A stretch of 64,000 nt of DNA from Mycoplasmopsis columbina (GTDB lineage: Bacteria > Bacillota_I > Bacilli_A > Mycoplasmatales > Metamycoplasmataceae), in the NCBI RefSeq assembly GCF_900660685.1, contig NZ_LR215041.1, positions 712,662 to 776,661 of the forward strand. The letters are read 5' to 3'. How positions within the stretch are numbered: position 1 is the stretch's first letter; each line of letters begins with the position of its first letter. Below are positions 33,681 to 45,852 of this stretch, piece after piece. The translations under genes and the position numbers were made by a program. Below the pieces are notes generated by a model. The model made no database searches, was not told where the DNA came from, and saw only the letters and a program-made list of their open reading frames with translations.

Positions 33681-34113
33681 ATCATCAACTCAAAAAACTT
33701 TAGATGAAAAGGCAAAAGGATGATATCAAGTTTTTAAAGCTAATTCAAATTTTTTTAGAGGACGTTTAAGCACTTTTATAAATACATTTTTACTTTCTGC
33801 GGTACTTGCAATTGTTATTATGGTAGTTTCTCTTGTTGCAATTTCTAAAGATCCGAACATGGAAAATAAAAATAAAATTGTTTTAATTATTGTTACTGTA
33901 ATAGCTTTTCTAATTTTTGTATGAATAACCAATATTTTTGTTGCTAACTTTTTAGTATTAATGCTTATTAAAAAATTAGATAGAGAGCATGATAAAGATC
34001 AAGCTTTAAAAACTATAAAATACTGAGTTGTTTCAACTTTTAAAAAATATCCACAAAAATATTTAGAATTATTAGCTGAGCCTAAAGTTGAAGATTTTTT
34101 AAATAAAAAATAA
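33673..34113 (+). CDS. Conserved membrane protein, two transmembrane segments
   Basis: A 146-aa protein with helices at residues about 37-58 and 70-96 and a basic C-terminal tail. Three Trp are UGA-encoded. It is the last gene of the trmL cluster and its terminator hairpin was the target of the IS30 insertion. No family is recognised. Confidence 0.75.
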
Positions 34114-34114
34114 A

Positions 34115-34137
34115 AAGCACATTTTTCAATTGTGCTT
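34115..34137. repeat. Left 23-bp target duplication, a terminator hairpin
   Basis: Identical to 35483-35505. It forms stem AAGCACA / TGTGCTT. It was the terminator of the preceding operon, but this copy lost its T-run to the IS (next bases CCC). Confidence 0.9.
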
Positions 34138-34236
34138 CCCAAAATGCAAGTTCTATTGCAACGCTAAAATAAAACAAAAGCTTATTATTAAAGACAAAAA
34201 ATGTCTGAAGTAATAAAAGTGCTTTTGTTTTTTTAT

Positions 34237-35289
34237 TTAATACTTTTTCTTTTTAAAAAATAGGTTTCTTTTTGTGTTACTTAGTCTTTTTAAATTATTC
34301 TTTTTGTAAAGAGGTTCATCTAGAGAAATTGGATTTCATTTATCATCAATATTATTGAACATAAAGAAATTTTCATCAGCAGAAAATCATCCAAATATTT
34401 TACGTGGCATTTTATTAATTTTATTTTGAACTTCTAAGATTTCTTGGTCCGAATATTCACTAAAACTTGTTTGTTTTTTAAAATATCTTCTTACCAAAAC
34501 ATTAAAATTTTCAATTGTTCCTTTTTCAAAAGAAGCATATGGATCAGCTTGATAAATATATATTTTTAATCGATATCCAATATAAAACAATTTATTGAAT
34601 TCAAAACCGTTATCAGTAGTTATTGATTTGACATTTAATCGATATTTTTTTATTAAATCTCATAAGATTAAATTAATAATTCATGAGTTTTTTGAAGGAA
34701 CTTTTTTTATGATTCCAAATCTGGTTTTACGTTCTACGAAAGTTAATAAATGTTCTGAGTTTGTTGCTTTTTTACCTATAATTAAGTCAATTTCTCAATG
34801 TCCAAATTCAGATCTGTTATTAATATTATTTGGTCTTGTTCAAAAAGGCCTTACTCATCTTTTACCAACCAATCTGTCAATTGGTCCATTGTTTCTTTTT
34901 CCACCTTTTTTATATTTTTTTCTTAATCTATCAGAAGATTTTATGATTCAAAAACCGGAATTTATTCAATTAAAAACAGTTCTTAGAGATGGAATTTTAA
35001 TATTTTGAAAATTATTTAAAATTTGCTGGTGCGTTATTTCCACACCCCATGTTTTTTTATCAAATAACTTTTTAAATTGTTTATTAAATTCTTGATAATT
35101 ATTAAATTTATTTATCATTTTAAAATAACTAGATCACTTTTTACGGAGCTGACTTTTTTCTTCAGCTTCATCTGCAAAATAACCTCAAAAACCAGAATTT
35201 AATTTTATTTCTCTAGATAAAGAAGATTTATTTATACCTATAATTAAAGCAATTTTGCTTAAGGAATAATCAAATTTTTTAAGCAACAT
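34237..35289 (-). CDS. IS30-family transposase
   Basis: A DDE transposase of at least 350 aa, uninterrupted when UGA is Trp. The helix-turn-helix is at the start (S-K-I-A-L-I-I-G-I-N-K-S-S-L-S-R-E-I). Catalytic residues: D in W-E-I-D-L-I-I-G, D in T-T-D-N-G-F-E-F, and E in F-E-K-G-T-I-E-N-F-N with the family R five residues on. ATG 35289 falls inside the expected N-terminus (I-E-M-L-L-K). The conserved frame extends back to about 35334, where only ATT follows a GGAGG site, so the real start may be that ATT. Confidence 0.92.
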
Positions 35290-35337
35290 TTCGATGCTTA
35301 ATCTATTTTTAAAAGTTAATTTGATATTATTAATTTA

Positions 35338-35374
35338 GTCCTCCAAAGTGATGTTTTAGTGTTGTTTGGGGGAC
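35338..35374 (-). promoter_or_regulatory. Hairpin that hides the transposase ribosome-binding site
   Basis: GTCCTCCAAA (35338-35347) pairs with TTTGGGGGAC (35365-35374), 9 of 10 positions. On the transposase strand the 3' arm is the GGAGG site. The same structure is kept in the remnant at 28.9 kb. Confidence 0.6.
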
Positions 35375-35383
35375 ATTTTTAAT

Positions 35384-35430
35384 ACAAAAAAAACATTCCC
35401 CGCATTAATTTTACTTAAATTAAGGAATGT
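35384..35430 (+). terminator. Inward hairpin at the transposase-start end of the IS
   Basis: AAACATTCC and GGAATGTTTTTT form a stem on the plus strand with a T-run. It could insulate the element; the remnant has it too. Confidence 0.5.
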
Positions 35431-35482
35431 TTTTTAATTCGCGAATAGCGACAAACCGTTGCAATGGAACTTGCAATCGAGG

Positions 35483-35505
35483 AAGCACATTTTTCAATTG
35501 TGCTT
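35483..35505. repeat. Right 23-bp target duplication, terminator hairpin with T-run
   Basis: Identical to 34115-34137, and here still followed by the T-run of the original terminator. Confidence 0.9.
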
Positions 35506-35544
35506 TTTTATACGCTTTTAGGCAAATATTGATAAAGTTTTTGA

Positions 35545-36015
35545 TTATTTTGTATATTCTAAATTAAGTGTTGTTTTTTGTTTTCTTTTAATCAATTTTT
35601 TAGACAATATAACTATAAAATATGTTGATCATGAAATTAATAATATTGGTTGAACACAAACTATTGTTGCTGGAATAACCATTATTTTTAACAATGGACT
35701 AGATGTTGCATAAATCATATACATAAAACCAAAGCCAAATAAAGCAGCTGAAAGTGCTAAAAATAAACTATGAATAATTAGTTGTCATTTTTTATTATTT
35801 TTAAGAGCTAAAAGAACAAAAAATAATAAAAATTCTGTAATTATTACTAAAATAACACTAAGTGATTCAAATAAAGTGTGTATTGTTCCATTTTCACCGC
35901 TTAAAGTTGTGTCATGTGGTGGGCGTGTATAAATATTTTCATTTGTTAATTGATCAATCAAAATTGTTAGAATTAATGCTATTGAGAGTAAAAATATATT
36001 AATAAAGTAGAACAA
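35545..36015 (-). CDS. Hypothetical membrane protein, four transmembrane segments
   Basis: A 156-aa protein. Helices lie at residues about 3-20, 49-72, 80-103 and 110-133, and the tail is basic. The start is not clear: TTG 36015 is used here because no ATG is in frame; an ATC two codons earlier sits nearer to AAAGGAAAT. No family is recognised. It is on the same strand as the next small membrane protein. Confidence 0.65.
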
Positions 36016-36141
36016 AAAGATGTTTTATTTTATTTCCTTTTAATAAATTTCCTTATCATTATGTAGGATTAATTAAAAAATAACTGTACAATAATTTTAT
36101 TCTTAAATTAAAGAAAATTCGTTTTTATAAAAAATACAAAT

Positions 36142-36182
36142 AAAAAAATATGAAAATTTATTGTTTTTTTTCATATTTTTTT
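36142..36182. terminator. Bidirectional terminator between two small membrane-protein genes
   Basis: An A/T-rich stem (AAAAATATGAAAA / TTTTCATATTTTT) with T-runs on both strands. Confidence 0.6.
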
Positions 36183-36200
36183 ATTTATGACTGAAATTTA

Positions 36201-36542
36201 TTAATTTTTCAATGCAATTTGTTTCATTTCATCATGATTTTGTATTTTTTTGATAACCACAAAATGAATTGAACCAAAAATTGCCACAATTGATTGAATT
36301 ATAATAAATACTCCTATAACTCATCCGTGTTCGCTTATGCCAATCATGTCAACATAAGTAATATAAACAATGTCTGCTATCAAAAGAATTAAAGATCAAG
36401 AAATTAATATTATTATCAAAGCTAACAAAAACGGTGTCTCTCGATCATTATTAATAGATACAACAATTGAATAAATTAATGAAAAAACAATAAAAAACAA
36501 ATTAAATAATAAAAATTTGTGTTTGTTAAATTTTAAATTCAT
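36201..36542 (-). CDS. Hypothetical membrane protein, three transmembrane segments
   Basis: A 113-aa protein from ATG 36542. Helices lie at residues about 10-28, 39-60 and 74-97, and the tail is basic. UGA encodes Trp in L-I-S-W-S and E-H-G-W-V. Its plan (short helices around an acidic loop) resembles the neighbouring 156-aa protein, but similarity is too weak to call a duplication. Function unknown. Confidence 0.65.
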
Positions 36543-36622
36543 CTAGTAACTCATTTATTAATTATTTTATTACTTTTATTTTCGTAATCCCAAACAAACT
36601 ATAAATAAGATATTTAAGTAAC

Positions 36623-36656
36623 AAAAAAGCAAAGTTTTTGTTACCTTGCTTTTTTC
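36623..36656 (-). terminator. Terminator of the giant permease/ABC operon
   Basis: AAAAAAGCAAAG pairs imperfectly with CTTGCTTTTTT; it lies 12 nt past the ATPase stop. Confidence 0.7.
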
Positions 36657-36667
36657 AAAATTAAATT

Positions 36668-37666
36668 CTATTTATAAAATTTATCTGGATGAATTGGTTT
36701 TTCATTAACTTGAATATTACTGATTTTTCCTTGTGCAATAGTAATGATTCTATTAGCCATTGGTTTAATTTTAGGATCGTGACTAACCATAATTACGGTT
36801 GTGTTTCTTGCTTGATTGATTTCATAAAGAGTTTTTAAAACAATTTTAGATGTTGATGTATCAAGCGCTCCTGTTGGTTCATCTGCAAAAATAATATCGG
36901 CATTTTTAGCTAAAGCTCTAATGATTGAAACCCTTTGTTGTTGTCCTCCAGACATTTGTGAAGGGAACTTGTTCATTTCTTCTTTAAGCTCAAATTGCTC
37001 AAAAAGTTCCACAATATCAACTCTTTTATTATGATCCCTTTGTAAATAAGAACCTGTTTCAGCGTTATCATAAGCACTTAAATTTTCTAAAAGATTATAG
37101 CTTTGAAAGATAAAGCTTACATGGTGTCTTCTAAAAAGAGTTAATTTGGCATTAGATAAGTATGGTAAGTTTTTGTCACAAACAATAACATTTCCACTAT
37201 TTGGTCTATCTAAACCTGAAATTAAATTTAATAAGGTTGATTTACCGCCGCCTGAAACTCCGAAAATTAAGATTATTTCACCTTTTTTAATTGATAAACT
37301 AATATTATCTAGAATGTGATTAATAACATTTCCATTAATGTAGTATTTTGTAACATTTTGCACATCAATAATATTGCCTTCTTTATTTTTTAAAGTTGCG
37401 TTATTGTCTTTTTTGTGTTTTTTATTTCCTAATTTCAAAAGAGCTTTTGAAATCTTTTTTGGAACAATAATATTTTTTTTAGAAGTTGCAACTTGACTAA
37501 GTAATTGGCAAACATTTTTTGTTGTAATTTTTTGTTTTTTTATCTCAGCAGGTAATTCAATTTCTTTAGTTTGAATATCTAAAGCATCTTCTTGTGAAAA
37601 GACTGATTTATTTTTTTTCTTAAGATTCTTTTTTTGAGAATCATTAACTTTTTGTTTTTTAGACAT
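36668..37666 (-). CDS. ABC transporter ATP-binding protein, LolD/MacB type
   Basis: A 332-aa ATPase with an unusual Lys-rich N-terminal extension of about 105 residues. Walker A is F-G-V-S-G-G-G-K-S-T near residue 140, the signature is M-S-G-G-Q-Q-Q-R near 240, Walker B is I-I-F-A-D-E-P-T-G-A-L-D near 262 and the H-loop is S-H-D. The A-D-E-P-T-G-A-L-D form is typical of the MacB/LolD class that drives FtsX-fold permeases. It starts one base after the permease stop, so the two form one transporter. Confidence 0.93.
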   Translation of the reverse strand: MSKKQKVNDSQKKNLKKKNKSVFSQEDALDIQTKEIELPAEIKKQKITTKNVCQLLSQVATSKKNIIVPKKISKALLKLGNKKHKKDNNATLKNKEGNIIDVQNVTKYYINGNVINHILDNISLSIKKGEIILIFGVSGGGKSTLLNLISGLDRPNSGNVIVCDKNLPYLSNAKLTLFRRHHVSFIFQSYNLLENLSAYDNAETGSYLQRDHNKRVDIVELFEQFELKEEMNKFPSQMSGGQQQRVSIIRALAKNADIIFADEPTGALDTSTSKIVLKTLYEINQARNTTVIMVSHDPKIKPMANRIITIAQGKISNIQVNEKPIHPDKFYK

Positions 37667-37667
37667 A

Positions 37668-40600
37668 TTATCCTTTCAATAATTGGATGGCTTTAATTTT
37701 GCCAATTGAATATCAAGTAGCTAAAGCAGTTAATAGGAAGACAATAAATACCACTGCTGAAACAATTAGAACATGGAATCATTTTAATGAAAACATTAAA
37801 ACAATTGATCCTGCACCTAATAAGAAGGCATTAAATAAGTAAATCATTAATAGAACTGCTGGAATAGCAATTAAAATTGAAATTAAAATGAATGGAATGA
37901 ATATTGAGAAGAACATTTTCAATTTTTCTTTTTCTGAATAACCCAAAATAGATCAAATGGCGATATTTTTTTGGTTTTCACCAATCATTAAAGTTGAAAT
38001 AATTACTAAAATTGTAAGTGAAATCAATAATGTTATTCAAATAATTCCAATTGTTACACTATTTACCGTTGATCCTATTTGATTGGTAAATCCGACTTCT
38101 ATATCTTTTGAATCAATAGTTTTTGCTAATAACGAATAGAAAGAATCATTATAGTTGCTAATGAATTTTTGAATAAAGTTTTTACCATTAGCTTTATTTA
38201 ATTCATAGGTATTTTGAATATTTTCTACTCTTTCATTAGGATCTAAGAATTTAGATAATTTTGCTTGAGCAAATTCTTTGTTTGCTCCTGTTTTAAGGAT
38301 ATTTTGGACAAATAATCCTTCTTCTGGATCAAATAATTGACCATACACTGCTTCAACTAGATTATCGTCCACATTTTCAGTTAAAATTGGTCAATAACCA
38401 CTAAGTGAGTATAGTGATGCAGAACCAAGAATTTGAACTGGAACTTCTGAATTAGTTAATATTCCATTAAATGGTTCATAACCTTCTACCCCTTGTGCTA
38501 ATCTACTTAAGCCTGTTAATTTGTTTGCTACTTCTTGTGTGGTAATTAATTCGTCACTAATATATGTTTCATTAATACCAACAACTTTAAATTTGTAACT
38601 TTCTTTTTCTTCATGTTCAAGGTAAGTATCAATATATCTATTAACATTGTTTTTAATTTGAACATTTAAAATTGATCCAACACCAAGATTTCTTTTTTGA
38701 GCCACCACTTGATTAATAACTAATGGATAAATCGTTTCATTTTGAGTATCAAAGTTGTATAAAACTTTTGATAAATCATTATTAAAGAAGTCAACTAGTT
38801 TAATAAATCTACTATTTTCTTTATAACCATAAATTTTGCCATAATTACTTTCAAGATAAGTATAAGTTTCATCATTAAATTGATCAAAATATGTTCCACT
38901 AAAACTTATGTAATAATCATTTACTGTTGGTCCAAAATATTTAGCATGATCTGCTGATCAATGTCTTGCTTCTGGTAGTCCTTGTCAGTTTTCTGGCTCT
39001 TTTGAAATTAAATTAGGATTTGCTCTTTCTGCATCAATTTGTTTTTGAATAGCTAAGTAACCTTCAACTAAGAATTGACGATATGCTGTTCTATCTGCAG
39101 TTGTAATTGAAATCAAATCATATGCAGATCCATTTCATTTCATAAATCTAAATTGTCCAAATTTATCTCCTGGCGCAATGTAGTATTTATAGAAACTATG
39201 TTTATCTTCAGGATCTTCCTTGTTTGCATATGTTAATTCATAAGTAACTGGATCTTCATAGAAAATATAAGTTTTACCATCAATTTTTTTATTGTTTTGA
39301 GTTTTTTCTAATTGTCATCCTACACGATTTCTAATTGCGTCAATTCTGCTTTTTTGCGTATCAGGCATTAAGTTATATGAAACTTGTCAAGGATTAAGTG
39401 AAATACTTGAATCAACATTTATATCTAATGAAAACTGAGTAAGAATGTGTGGAGCAAATGGTAATGGGTTACCATTTAAATCTCCAGTTCCATTAATTAC
39501 TGGTGATCTTCCTGGAGCAAGATAATTTTTTAATTCAGATTGTGCCTCAGCAGATATACCAATCGGTGTATAAATAAGATCTTTAACATCATTTGTGTTA
39601 AAAGGACGATAGATATCACCTTCAACAGTTGGAGTAGTTAAATCCAGTTTAAATTTGTATGAACGATTTTCATAAGTACGATTTATTGTATTACTAAATA
39701 CGTTTCTATTAGCTACACCAAAAAGCGAAGCAGATGTAACCAAAATTATGCTTATCATGAATGAAACTAGTTTTCATATACCCGTGTAAGCCAAAACGAA
39801 TGAGAAACGTTTCTTAATATTTAATCTACTTACATATTTATAGTAAATTCAGAATCCTTTTTGTTTTGGTACTAAAGTATTTCCAGTAATTAAATCTAAT
39901 GGTTTAGTTTGCAAGGTTCTTAAAGTTACAAGATAAATAATTGCAGAAATAATTAGGCATGGTGTAATTACGGTAAAAATTGCAGCTATTGGATTAAATC
40001 TTAAGGTATTTTTTGGCAGTGTTCAGTAAGTTGAAAAAGTATCTAGCACAACAAACTGTAACTTATTGCCTATGATGTATCCTAAGATACCGCCTAATAC
40101 AGCAGTTACTATTGCAAAAGCACAAAGAGATAAACCAATTTGGCTTGGTGAATAACCTTGCGAAACTAAAATACCAAGAACTTTGTTTTTTGAAGCAATA
40201 TATCTTTTAATAACAAATACAACCGAAAGTATAGCTAGAAAACTAAATAGCAATACTAATCCTGTGGTTGCAACCGAAATAGCTTTAATAACTTTTACAA
40301 TCGCATCAATTCTTAAGGCTCTTTCAGGGTTAATTGGATCAATTTCGTTGGTTAAAAATACTCTTTCAAAATTGTTATTTGAAGAAATAGCATTATTTAC
40401 AACTTCTTTTAAATTCTCTTTTAGAACTTCATTAGATTTAGTTGTTGAATTTTTTACCAATAATACAGATTTAACAACGTTTCCACCATAAGCTTTTTGA
40501 ATTCTTTGGAATCCTAAAGTATTGACATAAACTAAGGCTTGGTTGGTTGTATTTACTTGTAAATTATTTTCATCAATGACAGGATACATGTAATCAACTG

Positions 40601-43600
40601 TAGTTTCTTGACCCACTATAATAAATTTAAGTCCATTGATGTCTAACACATATTTAGAATCTAAATTATTTACAAACTCATTTATTAATAATGGATTATT
40701 TGGCACTTCACCTGTGTAAATTGCCTTATTGTTGCTTGCTAAATAGGCAAAATTAACTTTAGCAAAGTATGATCTTGGATTATTGAATGCAAATGAAGAA
40801 TATTGTGTTTTTTGACTAATTGATCTAACAGCATCATATAATAATTCGTTAAATTTAAGTCCAAAAAAAGAAGGAATATCTAAATTTTTATAATATTCAA
40901 ATTGTAAGGCATCTAAAAGAAGATTTGACTGTTGACTAACATCTAAAGGTGGATAAGTAAAATCAGCATCACCAACAACATCACTTAAAAAGTTATTAAA
41001 TAACTGATATTCTTTTGTTTTATGATTGGTTAACACTTCTAAATCATTTAATTTATTTAAAACTAAATATGCCAAATTACCATTGATTAATTCAGTATTT
41101 GTTGTTTTCTTCTGAACTGCTAAATAAGAAATAGCAATTTCAGGGAAAGTAAGTCTTAAAATAGGATTAAGAAGTGAAGAAGAAATTCCAATAAATTCTA
41201 GTTGTAATGAAGGATTTATTTGATTTGCTAATTTTAAGGCTACATTTTTTATTGCAAAGAATTCTTCTGTAGATAAGTAATTTTTAATGAAATTATTCAC
41301 AGTTTGATAATAAGCAGACAATTCTGGTTTATTAGGATCTTGTGTACTATACTTGGCACTCTGCCCTATAAAACCTAATTGAACGATCAACATTAATTTA
41401 TTTGATAAAACAAAATCTTTAAATTTCGGATTATTGTCAATTAACTCTTTTACTTGTGAGTTAATAAATTCACCATTTTCATTTAAATCAAAAATATTAA
41501 TTCTTGAAGGTTCATATAAAAATTTACTAATTGCATAATTGGTTGAAGAAGTAAAAGGAATATTAGCATTAGGTTCATTTTCTTGTGATAATTTTAAAAC
41601 TTCAGGATTAATAGCAAATTTTAAAAAGTCGTCTACAAATTTATTTGTCTCTTCAAAAGTTCCATCAGTTTTACTATAGAAACTTATATATGGTGCAAAA
41701 AGTGAAAATGAACTTGCTCCTAAACTATAAGAATCTGAAATATCGGTTTTAATCAATTCTTCAATTGTTGATTTTAAAACTAATCAGGTTGCTGAACCTG
41801 CGTTGTAATCTTTTAAATCTTTTAGTAGATCTGAACCAGATTTATTTTCAAGATTTTCAATAAATCTATTGCCGCCTTTAGTTTGATCAATAAATTTTTC
41901 AACTAAAGCAATTTTATCTAGTAATAAAGATTTATCTACTACAGGTTCATTAGTTAAATATTCTCTTGTAAATTTTCTTAATTCATCATTAAGAGAGGTA
42001 ATTTTAATTTCACTATTGTTTGAGTTAGTAACTGTGTTTTTTAAATTGTGTAATGTTTTCTCAATTAAATAATTAGTATAAGTTATCTTTCCATTTTCAG
42101 AAGCATTTGTTGTGCCTGAAAACCCTTTAATCAAGTCAAATAATGATAATTTATCTTCATCTTCAGCTGGCAATCAAATACTTTCATCTCCAGATTGAAT
42201 TTCACTTGTTTTTGATGAAAGATTGAATAAGTTTACAATGTTAGATTTAAAAGCTTTACTTGATCCAGATGCACTAAATAATGATTCTGTTAATAATCTA
42301 TATCATGTTTTATTATCAATTGAATCTAGTGCAAATTTAAATACATCTACTTTTACTCCTTGTGGAGTTTTATATTCAAATTCTCAGTTTACAAATTTAA
42401 TTTTTGATGCACTGTTTAAGGCTTGTTTAAAGTAATCTAGGTCAATATTTTTGATGATATTCTTTAATGAATCTTTAACATTAGAGTAGCTTCCGTCTTT
42501 ATTCTTATCAATTTTTGGCAAAATGTTTTGAACTAAATTTAAAACGTTTTGGTTGTCTTTTAAAAGTTCCTTAAAAATTGAATTATCTTCTAGTGAAAAT
42601 AATTTACCAAAATCTACACTATCAATTAAATTAGTCAAACTTTCTTTTAATGAAACAGAATCGATTGATTGAATAAAGTATTTTAAGATAATTGAAGCTG
42701 TTAATTTTTGTGTATATTTTTCACCATTATAAATAAGATCTTTATCGCTGTTTGTTCTATATCATTCCAATCATTTGTCAGTAAATAATTTAACATCAAT
42801 AGAATCTAGTAAATTACTCAATAAATCAAAAATTTGAATTGGATCATTGAATAGATTAATAATTGAAGCTACTAATGGTTGTTCTTTTTGCTCTCCGCCT
42901 GTTAAAGCAGCAAAACCTTTCAATAAATTATTAACTTGTTCAATTAAATAAGCTTTTTGTTCTTCAACTGTTGTTTTAGTTCTTAGTTCTGTTTTGATTT
43001 TATTGAAAACATCTTTAAATAAGGCTTTAACTAAATTTCCAGATGGTTCTGAAGCCATCTTATTTAATAAAATAGCCCCCATTTTTGGTAAAGTTGAATT
43101 ATCTATTTTTCCCGAAATAAACACTCTTGAAAAATTAATTTCATCAAGTGCCACTTCAAAAACGGGCATTAATTTATAAACTAGATCACTTGATAAAAAT
43201 CCGCTTTTAACAATGTTTAAATTTAAGAGAATTTTTTCCATTACTTCAATCAATGGTCTAATTTTTTGAGTTTTTACAATTCTTTGAATAATTTCGTTAT
43301 TAATTGATCAAAAACTTAAAGGAACATAGATTGAATTATTTTCTCTAATCACTCAACCATCTCCATCTGTTTTTAAAAATTTTGTATCATAGGTCAAATT
43401 ATTTTTTTCTATTCATCTAGCAACAAAATTTAAATCTTGACCATTGATTGCTTTATCATCTAAATAGACTGTTCTATAGATAATTTGATCATTTTCAACT
43501 ATTTTTTTAACAAATTTAACTAAACCTTGATCATAAAAAATACCTAAATTTAATTCTTCATAATTAGGAATTTTTGAACCATCAATATTTTTCTTAGGAT

Positions 43601-45737
43601 CAACATATTTATTTAATCAATAGACTTTTGTTTGACCTAAATAAGAAGTTTTATCTAATGTTGGTTGATAATCAACTATGTTAACAAAAGAGATATTTAG
43701 AATAGCATAATTTTCATCAACATATAAATTATTTGCAATTAACTTGGATAGTTCACCTGCAATGAAAGGTGGAAATTGATAATCATTAAAAATAGTTCTT
43801 TCATTATTGTGGAAATTATTCAAAATAGTTGGATCATAAACTTCTTCGTATAATTTTCCAACATTTAATTTCACGCCTTCAACTATGTTATTATCATCTC
43901 CTGTATCAATGAAGTGAAACACATTTTTAGCACCATCTTTGTTTAATCCATCGACAGTAATAGTTTTTTTAAGGCCAATGTTATCTTCGCCAACAAGATT
44001 AATCGCACCATCTACGATAGTCTTTTTAGTAATTCTTAATGCTGCATCTTTAATGATGTCAAAACGTTTTTGTTGAATTCTTTGTTCATTAATCTCATTA
44101 TAAAAAGCAATTTTGTCTTCTTTCAATTCATCTCTTAATTTTGGATTATTGAACAATTCTATTTCTTTAATACTTTTTGCATCATTTTCTTCAATTTTAT
44201 AAGCATTTCTAGAGCTATCATCAATTGGCAGTTTTCTCTCATCATTGGTGTAAAGTTTCAAGAATTCACTTTCCATGAAATTATAATTAGCACTTAATGA
44301 TACTTCAGCAAATTTTGAATTTAAAACCTCACTAGAAATTTCTCATTGTCCATTATTTTGAACATATTTTTTTCATGTTTCAACTTTTCTTTTCTTTCAG
44401 TAAGAAAAGGTTTCTAATTGATCTCACAATTCATTACGATTTGCAGCATTAACATCACCTAAATTTTCAATAAAAGTTCTGTATGAACCTTGTCATTGTT
44501 TTTTTGCATCATTCTTATCAACATATGAAATGTAGTAGTTATATCTCAAAAAAGATGTTTCATCTTTTTTATTTACAATTAGTGATTGATCCAACTGATA
44601 TGACTGGTTATTTTTTAAAAATAGTCGCACAATTTCTTGTGTTCTTAAATCCTGATCAAAAAATAAACTTGCTACAAAAGATGGTTGTAGTTGTGTGCTT
44701 TCAGCATATTTTTCTTCTTGAGTTGCGTTTTGATCATAAATTAAAAAATTACTTAAATCCTTAGTCTTTTCAGTTAAAGTATAAAAATTATCACTTTCAT
44801 TGATTTTATTAAAACCTAAATAATTTGCAAGTACTTGGGGTTCAATTTTAACTCCTATTCCCTTGCTAATTCATTCATTACCTATTGCAAATTTTAAAGT
44901 AACTTCTTTTGTAAGTAAATTAACAAATGCTGCACTTACTTGTGAAGCGTATATATTATTTTCATCGCTTGTAATTTGCAATATATTTCCTAAATAATAA
45001 TTTTGATCAAAATTTAAAGTTGCAGAATTTTCAAGTCTAATATCCTTAGTTGTTTGAACATAATTTCCCTCTGCATCTTGTTTGTATAAATTTATAACTC
45101 AAGTACCATGTGTCGCTTCAAAACGTGGATTATTTATGTCATCTAAATTAAAATTAACACCAGAATCACTATTTTTTGAAAGTCTATAAAAATTTAATAA
45201 ATCATCTTTTTTGAAATATAAATCATTATTAGCATTAATTTGGCTAATATCAGTGCTTTGAATTAAATTAAGTGGAATATAATCCTCTTTTAAGTGTTCT
45301 AAATAAAGAATATTTTCTCCGTTTTGATCATTTAAATATTCTTTAATATCATTATCAATTGTTAAAGTGCTATCAACATGTTTTTTTCATTCTTCAAAAG
45401 CTGTTGATTTAAAGGTTTTGTCATAGTTAATGTGATATTCAATAGGTTTATAGAATCTTTCACTAAAAGTTCTGTTTTTTAAATCATCACTACTTTCACC
45501 ATTAACAAAGTATCCTTGATTATATGCATTACCTGATGATGGTATGTTAAGATCAACTGTGGCGTCATGAAGAACAGATACTTTCTTGTAATTTTCAAAA
45601 CTTCTTACCATTGAACTTCTAACACTTGTTAGAAGAGTAAAAACTGCTGAAGTTAAAAAAACTAAAATACTTAGTCCAATTACCACAACTTTATTTTTAG
45701 TTAACGATTTAAAAACTTCTTTGAATAATCTTCACAT
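37668..45737 (-). CDS. Giant FtsX-fold ABC transporter permease (2689 aa)
   Basis: One continuous frame under code 4. An N-terminal helix (residues about 15-37, V-V-V-I-G-L-S-I-L-V-F-L) anchors an extracytoplasmic region of about 1750 residues. A first FtsX-like block lies near 1815-1945 with a further helix near 1990. A second outside domain spans about 2015-2540. The second FtsX block forms the C-terminus, ending L-L-K-G. AAAGGAGCAG precedes ATG 45737. In mycoplasmas such permeases accompany a LolD-type ATPase; the substrate is unknown, with lipoprotein or peptide handling suggested by the family. Confidence 0.9.
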
Positions 45738-45799
45738 CTTCTGCTCCTTTTAATACTAAGATTAAGTACTAATAAGTATAAAAAATAAAGGTACTAACA

Positions 45800-45806
45800 T
45801 TATATA
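45800..45806 (-). promoter_or_regulatory. Promoter -10 box of the giant permease operon
   Basis: Minus-strand TATAAT (plus ATTATA) about 65 nt before the start, just past the ftsH terminator. Confidence 0.5.
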
Positions 45807-45821
45807 AGATAACAAAAATAA

Positions 45822-45850
45822 AAATATAGCGATTTTTTCTCGCTATATTT
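45822..45850 (-). terminator. Terminator of ftsH
   Basis: An 11-bp perfect stem AAATATAGCGA / TCGCTATATTT with a 7-nt loop and a U-run. Confidence 0.85.
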
Positions 45851-45852
45851 GG

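Larger units (their letters stand above)
34138..35482 (-). mobile_element. Intact IS30-family insertion sequence (1345 bp)
   Basis: The terminal inverted repeats share CC at the tip and TGCAAGTTC-T/C-ATTGCAACG (34145-34163; reverse complement at 35457-35475). One open transposase gene fills the interior. Direct 23-bp target copies flank it. Size, terminator target and long duplication resemble IS1630 of M. fermentans, an IS30 member known for this behaviour. Confidence 0.93.

Noticed and set aside
35545..36542. The two small membrane proteins as a toxin-antitoxin or phage holin pair
   Set aside because: Both are multi-helix membrane proteins with no matching signature and no soluble partner; there is a terminator between them.
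42223..44764. Plus-strand open frames within the giant permease
   Set aside because: All lie opposite a continuous 2689-aa frame and have no recognisable protein features.
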